From JBCCRH01 sp039208045 (GTDB lineage: Bacteria; Bacteroidota; Bacteroidia; Chitinophagales; Saprospiraceae): a DNA stretch of 9,262 bases. Made by a program: the position numbers and the translations under genes. This document shows positions 1 through 8,234 of the stretch, piece after piece. Within the stretch, counting starts at the first letter, position 1. Every line of letters starts with the position of its first letter. The stretch covers positions 1-9,262 of the forward strand of contig JBCCRH010000240.1 of the NCBI GenBank assembly GCA_039208045.1, in the 5' to 3' direction. The notes beneath the pieces were generated by a model. That model made no database searches, was not told where the DNA came from, and worked only from the letters and a program-made list of their open reading frames with translations.

Positions 1-2856
1 GATCCTTCAGCAGTACCCATCTATCAAATAACGGATGAGTCGTTAGCAGAGGTAGAGGCTAATCCAGTGATTCTATCTGGTGGTTCGCCACTAGCGGCTT
101 CAGAAACCTTAACAAATGATGATGTAAGAATACTAGATGCAAGAGCGAACGAGGAATTTAGACGCTACGATTTGACTGCCAAGTTAGATGCCCGTCTAAG
201 TGATGCTATTGATGTAACACTTACTGGTACCATCAACGATCGGAGGAATCGCTTGACTCCCAATGGGTGGAGAGTATTGAATTCTCACAATAATCCTTAT
301 CAGGACAACTCTTTGATGCGAGGAAACTTTCGTTTTCGCCATCGCCTAGGCGGAGGAAGCTCTAGTGATTCAGAAGATGCTAGGGCAAGAAAGAGTTCTT
401 TTATCCAAAATGCAGTATACACCTTACAGTTTGGGTTTGAACGTACGGATGTATCGATTTCCGATGTTCGTCATGGTGACAACTATTTCAGGTATGGCCA
501 CTATGGTACTTTTGATATCGAATGGATTCCTTCATTCACTACGACAGAAGACCCAGAGGAACCCTTTTTGAACAGTGATAACCGACCAGTCCTTCGAGGC
601 TACACGCCTAGTCCATTCAATCCGGTACTTTCTAACTTTAATAATGTACTAAATGTACCCGAAGGAGAGCCTTTAAATGGTCAAATTGGTGATTTCTTCC
701 TTCCTGCCTTGCAGGGTAACGATAATATTATTACAAGAGAATTATTTAACGCTCAAAACGGTCTTATTTCGCAGTTTACCAACGCTTATAATATTCATAC
801 ACAACCTGGTATTGTGTTGAATTTGGCACGAACTAGACAAGATGACTTATACACATTTAATGGAAATTTCTCTTTTGATTTACTCCCAGGAGGTACAGAG
901 AAAGGGCGCCATTCTATCCAAATTGGATTCTGGTATGAGCAACGCTTCAATCGTAGATATGAAGTGAATCCAAGAGAGCTATGGATAGTAGCTCGCCAGT
1001 TGGCTAATGCGCACATCAACGGAGTAGCATTGGATCAAGAAGGAGTACCTATTGGTGCACCTATTGGTACAGTAGATATTCCGGTAGCGGGGCAAGAAGA
1101 GCCAGAAACGGCTAATATTTACGGCTTAGACTTATCAGAACAGCCTAACAACCTTTTTTTCCGGTCTGTACGTGACTTGTTGGGTGTGGGCTTAGACACT
1201 TACGTAAATGTAGACGGCATCAATCCTGATGACTTGAGTTTGGATATGTTTTCTGCTAGAGAGCTCAATGACTTTGACTTATTGAGATATTACGGATACG
1301 ATTATCTGGGTAATCAATTTGATGGAACATTTGATGATTTCTTTACTGAGCGAGATCCAGAAACGGGACTGCGCACCTTCCCTGTCGCTCCCAATAGACC
1401 GATCTATCAGGCCTTATACATTCAAGATAAATTCACCTACCGTGATATTATCTTCCGCTTGGGAGTACGTATTGATCGCTATGATGCTAATACGAAAGTA
1501 TTAAAGGATCCTTATTCGTTGTATGATATCCAAGGGGCTGGCGATTTCCATGCTCAGGCTGGCACGCCACAGCCAGGTGGTGTAGGTGATGACTATAAGG
1601 TGTACTTAGTAGACCCTGATGGTAATAATGATGATGTATTTGCTTACCGAAATGGCGACGATTGGTTTGCAGCAGATGGAACACCAATTAACAACTTTGC
1701 GCTACAGTTTGGAGGACAGGTTTTAAATCCAAAATATGTGGATGAAAGAGCACAAGAACCTACTTACATTCAGCAGGAAGGATTTAATACCGATGCTTCT
1801 TTTGAAGATTATGAAGTACAGGTAAATGTGATGCCACGTATGGCATTTTCTTTCCCAATTTCTGATGAAGCAAACTTCTTTGCACACTACGACATCTTGG
1901 TGCAGCGCCCACCTTCTAATACCATTGCGACACCGCTTGATTATTTCTACTTCTTTGAAACGGCAACGCAGCTAAAGAATAATCCTGCACTGCGCCCTGA
2001 GCGTACTATCGATTACGAAGTAGGTTTCCAACAAAAGCTATCTAATGCTTCTGCCTTGAAAATTTCTGCTTTCTATAAAGAAATGCGTGATATGATTCAG
2101 GAGCGGGTGTTCTTCCCTGTACCTGTAATTACGTCCTATACTACCTTTGATAATATTGATTTTGGTACGGTGAAAGGCTTCAACGTAAATTACGATTTAC
2201 GTAGAACGAATAATGTACAAGTGACAGCAAACTACGCTTTGCAGTTTGCAGACGGTACTGGCTCTGATGTGAGTTCTTCAAGAGGATTAACCAATCGTGG
2301 TATCATACGTTCGTTATTCCCACTAAGTTTTGACGAGCGTCATCGCTTTAATTTGGTAGTAGATTACCGATATGGTTCAGGTAAGCGCTACAATGGGCCT
2401 CGCATATTTGGAAAAGATATCTTTGCTAATGCAGGGGTAAACCTACAGGCTATTGCAGTTTCTGGGCGCCCATATACGCAAAACTTGACGCCAGAAGAAT
2501 TTGGCGGTTCTCAAATTATTGGTGGATTGAATGGCGCGCGCAAGCCTTGGAATTTCACCCTAAATCTCCGAGTGGATAAGTCATTCCGCTTTAAGGACAA
2601 TTTGAATGTCAATGTGTACTGTCGGATTTCTAACTTACTTGACCGTAGAAATGTAATTGATGTTTACCCTGTAACTGGTTCCGCTGAAGATGATGGATTC
2701 TTACAATCTTCTTTTGGTCAAGATCAGATTTCGACTTTTCAGAATTCAAATCGTCAGCTAGAATCTTATTTGGCTTCTTACCAGTGGAACATTTTGAACC
2801 CAAATGACTTCTCCTTGCCGAGAAGAATCTTTGTTGGAACAATTATTAGTTTCTAA
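1..2856 (+). CDS. TonB-dependent receptor, SusC/RagA-like, C-terminal part (5' truncated by window edge)
   Basis: Outer-membrane active transporter that imports a bound substrate using TonB/ExbBD energy; the substrate cannot be read from the sequence. The frame is open from base 1, so the GTG at 67 is not a start. The 951 visible residues are barrel; signal peptide, carboxypeptidase-like domain and plug must lie upstream. Alternating barrel strands begin near visible residue 57. Typical Bacteroidota TonB-receptor motifs follow: FRLGVRIDRYDANTK near 485-499, NPALRPERTIDYEVGFQQ at 661-678, and ISNLLDRRNV at 876-885. The chain ends in an aromatic residue (GTIISF), as expected for a barrel insertion signal. 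Long acidic inserts, for example DPDGNNDD around 538-545, look like extracellular loops. It is followed by a large exported protein and a PorV-like gene rather than a SusD gene. Family is certain; ligand is unknown. Confidence 0.95.
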   Translation, partial: DPSAVPIYQITDESLAEVEANPVILSGGSPLAASETLTNDDVRILDARANEEFRRYDLTAKLDARLSDAIDVTLTGTINDRRNRLTPNGWRVLNSHNNPYQDNSLMRGNFRFRHRLGGGSSSDSEDARARKSSFIQNAVYTLQFGFERTDVSISDVRHGDNYFRYGHYGTFDIEWIPSFTTTEDPEEPFLNSDNRPVLRGYTPSPFNPVLSNFNNVLNVPEGEPLNGQIGDFFLPALQGNDNIITRELFNAQNGLISQFTNAYNIHTQPGIVLNLARTRQDDLYTFNGNFSFDLLPGGTEKGRHSIQIGFWYEQRFNRRYEVNPRELWIVARQLANAHINGVALDQEGVPIGAPIGTVDIPVAGQEEPETANIYGLDLSEQPNNLFFRSVRDLLGVGLDTYVNVDGINPDDLSLDMFSARELNDFDLLRYYGYDYLGNQFDGTFDDFFTERDPETGLRTFPVAPNRPIYQALYIQDKFTYRDIIFRLGVRIDRYDANTKVLKDPYSLYDIQGAGDFHAQAGTPQPGGVGDDYKVYLVDPDGNNDDVFAYRNGDDWFAADGTPINNFALQFGGQVLNPKYVDERAQEPTYIQQEGFNTDASFEDYEVQVNVMPRMAFSFPISDEANFFAHYDILVQRPPSNTIATPLDYFYFFETATQLKNNPALRPERTIDYEVGFQQKLSNASALKISAFYKEMRDMIQERVFFPVPVITSYTTFDNIDFGTVKGFNVNYDLRRTNNVQVTANYALQFADGTGSDVSSSRGLTNRGIIRSLFPLSFDERHRFNLVVDYRYGSGKRYNGPRIFGKDIFANAGVNLQAIAVSGRPYTQNLTPEEFGGSQIIGGLNGARKPWNFTLNLRVDKSFRFKDNLNVNVYCRISNLLDRRNVIDVYPVTGSAEDDGFLQSSFGQDQISTFQNSNRQLESYLASYQWNILNPNDFSLPRRIFVGTIISF

Positions 2857-2862
2857 GCATAT

Positions 2863-2870
2863 TATATTTG
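2863..2870 (+). promoter_or_regulatory. Candidate Bacteroidota -7 promoter element (TATATTTG)
   Basis: This is an exact match to TAnnTTTG, the -7 element of the primary Bacteroidota sigma factor, 7 bases after the receptor stop codon. Transcription would start near 2876 and give a leader of about 60 bases for the 1367-residue protein. The -33 element is weak: the nearest TTG (2834-2836) is 26 bases away, longer than the usual 19-21. A short inverted repeat, GCTGCA (2875-2880) with TGCAGC (2899-2904), lies at the predicted RNA 5' end. An 8-base partly degenerate match in AT-rich DNA could be chance. Confidence 0.35.
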
Positions 2871-2937
2871 AAGAGCTGCAAATGATGGGAAAGAACCATG
2901 CAGCAAATGAATTTATTATTAAAAATTAAAACTCGTC

Positions 2938-5900
2938 ATGCAAAATTTAAAATCCTGGCTGTTGACCTTTCTGGGACTATGTATGCTTACGATAGGTAGT
3001 GCACACATTAACCCGAATGCGGAAAAGCCACAAAAAGATAAGCGTGTAAAATTTAGGACGGATTGTACCAATGCCAAGGCGCAGATTGACATGCAGATCA
3101 ATAATGTACAGGCTCGTCTGTTAGCTGGTGGTGATGTCTGGTGGGATGGTACTGGTGATGGCCGTTATGTAGTACCTAATGTGCCTCCTGGGGTACCAGA
3201 GCGTTCTTCTATCTTCGCTGGTGCGGTATGGCTAGGTGGAGTTGATCCTTCTGGAGCACTAAAAATTGCAGCTCAGACATACGGTACGTCTACTGGTGAA
3301 TCGGATTTTTATCCAGGACCTTTAGATCCAGAGACAGGGCGTACAAATCTAGCGGTGTGTGCACAATGGGATCGCTTCTTTGTGGTAGATGCGGAGAATA
3401 TTGATTTGCACCTAGCGCAGTATAATCAAGCACTAGAGCGTGGGGAGCCTTATGATCCTAATTTGATACCTGCTCAAATCAAGCAATGGCCAGCTCGTGG
3501 TAATCAGTTCTTTGCTGAAGAAATCGGTTATGATTTACCGAATACGAATCAGGGCCTTGCTGGTTTTTGGGATCAGAATGGTAATGGACTGTATGAGCCA
3601 GATGATGGGGATTATCCGATTATTGAGATTAGAGGTTGTAACGAACCACAATATCCGGATCAAATGATCTTTTGGGTATATAATGATGCAGGTAACGTAC
3701 ATGAGCAAACGGGTAGTGAAACGCCTATCCAAATGGAGATACAAGTCCAAGCATTCGCCTATCGTACCAACGATGAGGTAAATAATATGACCTTTCAGCG
3801 TTACAAACTGATCAACCGGGCCATCGAAAGTATTGATAGTACTTTCTTTGCCATGTGGGTGGATCCAGATTTAGGATGTTATACAGACGATTATATCGGT
3901 TGTGATGTAAGTAGAAGTTTGGCCTATGTGTACAATGAAGATGCACTCGATGGGCAGGCAGGGTGTGATTGTCCACAGGGTATTAATACGTATTGTGATG
4001 ATGTACCTATTTTAGGGGTAGACTACTTCCGTGGTCCACTTGATGAGAATGGTGATGAGATTGGAATGTCTTCATTCACTTACTTCAACAATAATATTCC
4101 TCCTACTCCTCCACCAGGTACGATTGACCCTAATACAACAATAGAATACTACAACTACCTCTCTGGTACTTGGAGAGATGGGACACCTTTTACCTTTGGT
4201 GGAGATGCTTACCAAGATACGAATGAAGAAATTGACTTTGCTTTCGTCGATCCTCCAAATTCTAATGGCTGGTCGATGTGCGGAGAGAGCCTGCCTCCAG
4301 GAGATCGTCGTACGGTACAAGCTTCAGGACCATTCCGTCTAGATCCTGGTGCTGTTAATGAGTTGATTATTGGAGTAGTATGGGTGCCGGATCAGAACTA
4401 TCCTTGCCCAAGTATACGTAGATTACAGCAGGCTGATGATATTGCTCAGTCATTATTTGACAACTGCTTTGCTTTGACCCGTGGGCCAGATGCACCAGAT
4501 ATGGACTTCATTGAGTTAGATCGAGAATTGATTGTAATCTTGACAAATGATACCTTGATAGAAAATACTAATAATCCATTTGAGTCTTATATGGAAGAAG
4601 GCTTGACTATACCTGAAGGTGAGGAGGATAATGAGTATGTTTTTGAAGGTTATCAAGTGTACCAATTAGCAGGCCCAAGTGTGAGTTTTCAGGATGAGCG
4701 TGACGATCCAGATAAGGTACGTCTAGTCTTCCAAACAGATGTACAGAATAACATCGGTAAGCTATTTAACTGGGAAGGTTTGAATGAAGAAGATACTCCA
4801 ACGGAGAATGAGTTCTTTATACCGGTAGAGCAGGTAGATGGTGCCAATGAAGGAATACGCACTACCTTCCGAATTACAGAAGATCAGTTTGCAGAAGGAG
4901 ATCGTCGGTTGATCAATCATAAAAGATACTACTTCGTGGCAGTGGCCTATGCTTTCAATGAGTATGAGCCCTTCGATCCAAGTGGTGAAGGAACAGGACA
5001 ACGTATTCCATACTTGGAAGGTGACCGTAATATTGGTGATGGAGAGTTTGGGTTCTACACGGTTATTCCACGTCCGATCACTGATCGTAAATTAAATGCC
5101 TCTTTTGGTTCCAGCGTTGAGATCACGCGGACAGATGGTTTAGGTAATGGAGGTAAATTCTTACGCCTTTCAGATGACTATAAAGCGACTTTGGAAACGG
5201 AGTTTGCAAAAGGTGAGCGTTTTGCTTCTGTTACCCCAGTGGTATACGCAGAAAACTCTGGGCCATTTGATATTGAAGTATTTAATCCATTGGATGTAGT
5301 GGATGGAGAATATGAGCTAAAAATTATTGATAGTAACTTAGAAGATACAGAACTTGAAGCAACAGCGAGATGGCAATTGACCAACCTAAGTGATCCTACT
5401 GCTGACGTTATTACTTCTGGACGAACGATCGAAGAATTGAATGAGCAGCTCATTAAGCAATATGGATTCTCCATTACTTTAGGACAAGTGGAGGATGTAG
5501 CTAGTCAGGAACTGAGAGTATTTGGAAACGGCGTAATAGGTTCTTCCTTTACCTATGCTGATGCATCTGGACCACAATGGTTGGCAGGAGTAGAGGATAC
5601 TAACAACGCTACTCTAGCAGGGATATTCGATTATGCCTTGACAGAGTTAGGAGGGGAAGACGAGTCACTTGATCCTAATCAAGACTTAACCAATATTGCC
5701 GGTGGGTTCTTTATGCCTTATGCCCTAACTGACTACCGAAATCGGCCTAGTGATGTGGCTCAGTTTGGATATATTGGGCCAGCCTGGAGTGATCAGACTG
5801 GTGGGGGAGTAGTGCGGAATCAGCCTCTTGCCAGACTAAGCAATCTACCGAATGTAGACATCGTTTTCACTTCCAATAAAGATTTATGGAGCCGCTGCGT

Positions 5901-7041
5901 AGTAATTGAAACAGCCAATGCCAGTTACGAAAACGATGGATTTACTTTTACAGAAGGAGGTCGTACACATTTTGATTTACGTGCCAGCCCTAATGTAACC
6001 AAGTTTGATAACGATGGTGATGGCTTACCTGATATAGATACTGAAGATCCTGGTGAAGGAATGGGTTGGTTCCCTGGTTATGCTGTAGATGTGGAGACAG
6101 GCCAGCGCTTGAATATCTTCTTTGGCGAAAACTCCCTGTATACGGACTTAAGTGATGATCCTATATTTGGCTTTTACAGTGGACGCTACACACCTAATGG
6201 TAGGGATATGATGTTTAATCCAACTGCCGAAACCTTCATTCCATTCCTTGAAGGTAGCGATCCAACTTTTACTATATTCAATTTTGTAGCTGGTGGTCAG
6301 CATATGGTATATGTAACTAGAACGCCTTACGATGAGTGTGCTTTCATGAGAACGCAACTAGATCCCTCGCAGCCCACATCGCTCCTAAAGATTTCTGCAG
6401 TGAAGGATATTGCTTGGACAGGTTTCCCACTCACTGATGTTGAAGCGCAGTTTACCAGTTATAGTGATGGCTTGATTCCAAATGATCTGACACTAAGCTT
6501 AAGAGTAAATGATCCATTCCGAGTAGAGGAGGATCTAGCAGAAGAGGTGATTAATCCTTCAACCGCGGACTTCGATGATCGTACTGGTGATGGCTCAAAC
6601 GGCAGCCACCCTGCTTATCGCTTCACGCTGGAAGGCTTCTCTGCCGACGAGCTAGATGCAGTAGGAATCGACGAAGCATTGGATCAGATCAATGTGGTAC
6701 CCAACCCATACTACGGGTTCTCAGATTATGAGCCAGACAAGTTTACTAATATTATAAAGATCACGAATCTACCACCAAAATGTACGGTTACGATTTACTC
6801 GCTAGATGGCAAGTTTATCCGTCAGTATGTGCGTGATGAAATACCTTCTGTGCCAGAAGGAACGAACCGTGCCATCGAGTTTAATCAGATTACACCTGCC
6901 CTAGAGTGGGATTTGAAAAACAGTAGAGGTATTCCAATTGCGAGTGGGGTGTACTTAATCCATGTAGCAGCGGATGGCCTCGGTGAGCGCACGCTCAAGT
7001 GGTTTGGTGTGAATCGTGAATTTGACCCATCAGGTCTGTAA
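2938..7041 (+). CDS. Large exported protein with FlgD-like / T9SS sorting-like C-terminal domain (1367 aa)
   Basis: Function unknown. Residues 1-22 form a signal peptide (positive start, hydrophobic core, likely cleavage after GSA), so the protein leaves the cytoplasm. The body has no catalytic motif I recognise. Visible landmarks are: an acidic loop D212-QNGNGLYEPDDGD; a cysteine cluster C343-x-C345-x7-C353; a YVFEGYQVYQL segment (567-577), followed by Fn3-like beta-rich sequence; DIVFTSNKDLWSRCVVIE (974-991); and a thrombospondin-type-3-like loop DNDGDGLPDID (1024-1034). Residues ~1252-1367 begin VVPNPYYG and end with SGVYLIHVAADG and KWFGV, a FlgD-like beta-sandwich related to type IX secretion C-terminal domains. 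The tail after KWFGV (NREFDPSGL) lacks the usual basic ending. I infer a surface or outer-membrane-associated partner of the adjacent receptor and PorV-like protein. The ATG at 2938 is chosen because it opens the signal peptide; its leader is A-rich with no Shine-Dalgarno. Confidence 0.85.
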   Translation: MQNLKSWLLTFLGLCMLTIGSAHINPNAEKPQKDKRVKFRTDCTNAKAQIDMQINNVQARLLAGGDVWWDGTGDGRYVVPNVPPGVPERSSIFAGAVWLGGVDPSGALKIAAQTYGTSTGESDFYPGPLDPETGRTNLAVCAQWDRFFVVDAENIDLHLAQYNQALERGEPYDPNLIPAQIKQWPARGNQFFAEEIGYDLPNTNQGLAGFWDQNGNGLYEPDDGDYPIIEIRGCNEPQYPDQMIFWVYNDAGNVHEQTGSETPIQMEIQVQAFAYRTNDEVNNMTFQRYKLINRAIESIDSTFFAMWVDPDLGCYTDDYIGCDVSRSLAYVYNEDALDGQAGCDCPQGINTYCDDVPILGVDYFRGPLDENGDEIGMSSFTYFNNNIPPTPPPGTIDPNTTIEYYNYLSGTWRDGTPFTFGGDAYQDTNEEIDFAFVDPPNSNGWSMCGESLPPGDRRTVQASGPFRLDPGAVNELIIGVVWVPDQNYPCPSIRRLQQADDIAQSLFDNCFALTRGPDAPDMDFIELDRELIVILTNDTLIENTNNPFESYMEEGLTIPEGEEDNEYVFEGYQVYQLAGPSVSFQDERDDPDKVRLVFQTDVQNNIGKLFNWEGLNEEDTPTENEFFIPVEQVDGANEGIRTTFRITEDQFAEGDRRLINHKRYYFVAVAYAFNEYEPFDPSGEGTGQRIPYLEGDRNIGDGEFGFYTVIPRPITDRKLNASFGSSVEITRTDGLGNGGKFLRLSDDYKATLETEFAKGERFASVTPVVYAENSGPFDIEVFNPLDVVDGEYELKIIDSNLEDTELEATARWQLTNLSDPTADVITSGRTIEELNEQLIKQYGFSITLGQVEDVASQELRVFGNGVIGSSFTYADASGPQWLAGVEDTNNATLAGIFDYALTELGGEDESLDPNQDLTNIAGGFFMPYALTDYRNRPSDVAQFGYIGPAWSDQTGGGVVRNQPLARLSNLPNVDIVFTSNKDLWSRCVVIETANASYENDGFTFTEGGRTHFDLRASPNVTKFDNDGDGLPDIDTEDPGEGMGWFPGYAVDVETGQRLNIFFGENSLYTDLSDDPIFGFYSGRYTPNGRDMMFNPTAETFIPFLEGSDPTFTIFNFVAGGQHMVYVTRTPYDECAFMRTQLDPSQPTSLLKISAVKDIAWTGFPLTDVEAQFTSYSDGLIPNDLTLSLRVNDPFRVEEDLAEEVINPSTADFDDRTGDGSNGSHPAYRFTLEGFSADELDAVGIDEALDQINVVPNPYYGFSDYEPDKFTNIIKITNLPPKCTVTIYSLDGKFIRQYVRDEIPSVPEGTNRAIEFNQITPALEWDLKNSRGIPIASGVYLIHVAADGLGERTLKWFGVNREFDPSGL

Positions 7042-7052
7042 GCAAATAATTA

Positions 7053-7099
7053 GGCAACTGAGCTACTTTCCGCCTAAGGCAGAAAGCTGCTCAGTTGCT
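7053..7099 (+). other. Long imperfect stem-loop between the large exported gene and the porV-like gene
   Basis: GCAACTGAGC (7054-7063) pairs perfectly with GCTCAGTTGC (7089-7098), with a possible G-U pair at 7053/7099. Inside, after a 2x2 internal loop, CTTTC (7066-7070) pairs with GAAAG (7082-7086). After one mismatch, GCC (7072-7074) pairs with GGC (7078-7080) around a TAA loop. The total is about 18 base pairs. No T tract follows (ATCAATAAG), so a standard intrinsic terminator is unlikely. It may act as a partial terminator, a processing site or an mRNA stabiliser that sets different levels for the two flanking genes. Confidence 0.7.
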
Positions 7100-7122
7100 A
7101 TCAATAAGAAAATTAGAAATCT

Positions 7123-8172
7123 ATGAATAAGTTATTCTACAAAATATTTGCTCTTGGATTGGTGCTGATGATGGGTGTTACAGCATGGGCTGGCAACCCC
7201 GATCGGCAGGGAGAAGCAGGAGCCTATGAGCTACTGATGAACCCATGGGCACGCTCAGCGGGTTTGCATACCATGACTACTTCTATGATTACAGGAGTAG
7301 AAGCGCTACGCCTGAATCCGGCAGGGCTTTCGCGAATCAACCAAACCGAAATCCTGGTAAGTAATGCGATTTACTTGCAAGGTACAGGCATCAATATGAA
7401 TGCTGCTGGCTTTGCACAGCGTGTAGGGAATGGTGCTATTGGCGTAAGCTTGATGTCACTTGACTTCGGGGATATTCCCGTAACTACCACAGACCAACCA
7501 GAAGGGACAGGTACTACTTTCTCACCTGCTTTCTTTCATATTGGACTTTCCTATTCCTACACTTTTGAGAATAAGGTATCTGTAGGACTTACCTTCCGAG
7601 GAATCTCAGAGTCTATTCAAGATTTGAACGCTTTTGGTATTGCCATTGATGCAGGGGTGCAGTACGTAACCGGGCCAAAAGATAACTTCAAATTTGGAAT
7701 TTCCTTACGTAATGTAGGTTCTCGGATGCGCTTTGGAGGGCAAGGTCTGGCCGTGCAACGCCCTAGTCCGAATGATAATGGTTCTGAATTGACATTTAAC
7801 CAGCGTGCAGAAGATTTTGAAATTCCTTCTGTACTGAACTTGGGCTTATCCTATGATTTCCTATTTGGGCCTACTCACCGCCTGACGGTACTTGGTAACT
7901 TTACCGCTAATTCCTTTTCGCAGGATCAAATCGGTGGTGGTGTAGAATACTCCTTGAAGGAAATCTTTATGATTCGGGGAGGTTATAAGTATGAAGTAGG
8001 GTCAGAAGACCCTATAACGGCACCTATCTATGAGGGTTTAAGCGCAGGGGCTTCTGTAGAAATTCCGTTAAGTAAAGAAAATAAAAATCTACGTTTAGGT
8101 ATTGATTATGCTTACCGCCAAACGCGCGTTTGGAATGGTACACACAACTTTTCAGTACGAATCAATATCTAA
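7123..8172 (+). CDS. PorV/PorQ-family outer-membrane beta-barrel protein (349 aa)
   Basis: PorV-type proteins are FadL-like outer-membrane barrels. In type IX secretion, PorV binds the C-terminal domain of cargo and carries it to the attachment complex at the cell surface. Here residues 1-23 form a signal peptide (MNKLFYKIF start, hydrophobic core, AWA then GNP). The family's N-terminal block follows: GAYELLMNPWARSAG at 33-47, LNPAGLSRI at 64-72, and LDFGDIPV at 113-120. The rest is alternating barrel strands, including FGIAIDAGVQYVTG, FGISLRNVG, EIPSVLNLGLSYDF and IRGGYKYE, ending NFSVRINI. Length fits the family. It lies 81 bases after the large exported protein, separated by a stem-loop, with no promoter motif seen, so co-transcription is likely. 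I infer a paralogue dedicated to the upstream protein rather than the core porV, because no other T9SS core gene is nearby. The ATG is supported by the signal peptide. Confidence 0.88.
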   Translation: MNKLFYKIFALGLVLMMGVTAWAGNPDRQGEAGAYELLMNPWARSAGLHTMTTSMITGVEALRLNPAGLSRINQTEILVSNAIYLQGTGINMNAAGFAQRVGNGAIGVSLMSLDFGDIPVTTTDQPEGTGTTFSPAFFHIGLSYSYTFENKVSVGLTFRGISESIQDLNAFGIAIDAGVQYVTGPKDNFKFGISLRNVGSRMRFGGQGLAVQRPSPNDNGSELTFNQRAEDFEIPSVLNLGLSYDFLFGPTHRLTVLGNFTANSFSQDQIGGGVEYSLKEIFMIRGGYKYEVGSEDPITAPIYEGLSAGASVEIPLSKENKNLRLGIDYAYRQTRVWNGTHNFSVRINI

Positions 8173-8182
8173 GGTAACTGAT

Positions 8183-8210
8183 ATCCAATCACTTGACATA
8201 TTGATTGGAT
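8183..8210. repeat. 9-bp inverted repeat around a candidate -33 element
   Basis: ATCCAATCA (8183-8191) is perfectly complementary to TGATTGGAT (8202-8210), with a 10-base loop CTTGACATAT that contains TTGACA. It lies 10 bases after the porV-like stop codon. It could be a first weak hairpin of a tandem terminator, or an operator-like dyad that brackets the -33 element of the promoter at 8193-8223. Confidence 0.55.
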
Positions 8211-8223
8211 TTATGTAGATTTG
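8193..8223 (+). promoter_or_regulatory. Candidate Bacteroidota promoter upstream of greA (TTG - 20 - TAGATTTG)
   Basis: TAGATTTG (8216-8223) matches the Bacteroidota -7 consensus TAnnTTTG exactly. TTG at 8193-8195 lies 20 bases upstream, within the normal -33/-7 spacing. This is the best promoter-like site in the window. Predicted transcription start is near 8228-8230, just before the terminator hairpin at 8235. A transcript from here would either stop after about 48 bases or read through about 265 bases of leader into greA. Confidence 0.55.
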
Positions 8224-8234
8224 TAATCTCGATA

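Noticed and set aside
67..69. GTG as the start codon of the receptor
   Set aside because: The same frame is open and reads sensible protein back to base 1, and a TonB receptor must have a signal peptide and plug upstream; the gene is simply cut by the window.
1047..1068. Direct repeat ACCTATTGGT twice, 12 bases apart
   Set aside because: It encodes a local PIGAPIG repeat in a barrel loop; only two copies and no wider pattern.
2938..2985. Lipoprotein signal with C15 in the large exported protein
   Set aside because: The sequence LGLC lacks the lipobox pattern L-[AS]-[GA]-C, and a normal signal-peptidase I site (GSA) follows a few residues later.
5178..5474. 98-codon open frame on the minus strand inside the large exported gene
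   Set aside because: It lies antisense within a clearly coding gene, has no family resemblance, promoter or signal, and fits a chance shadow frame; the other minus-strand frames were rejected for the same reason.
8193..8198. TTGACA as a classical sigma-70 -35 box
   Set aside because: No TATAAT-like box is found at 16-18 bases; the context instead fits the Bacteroidota TTG/TAnnTTTG pattern.
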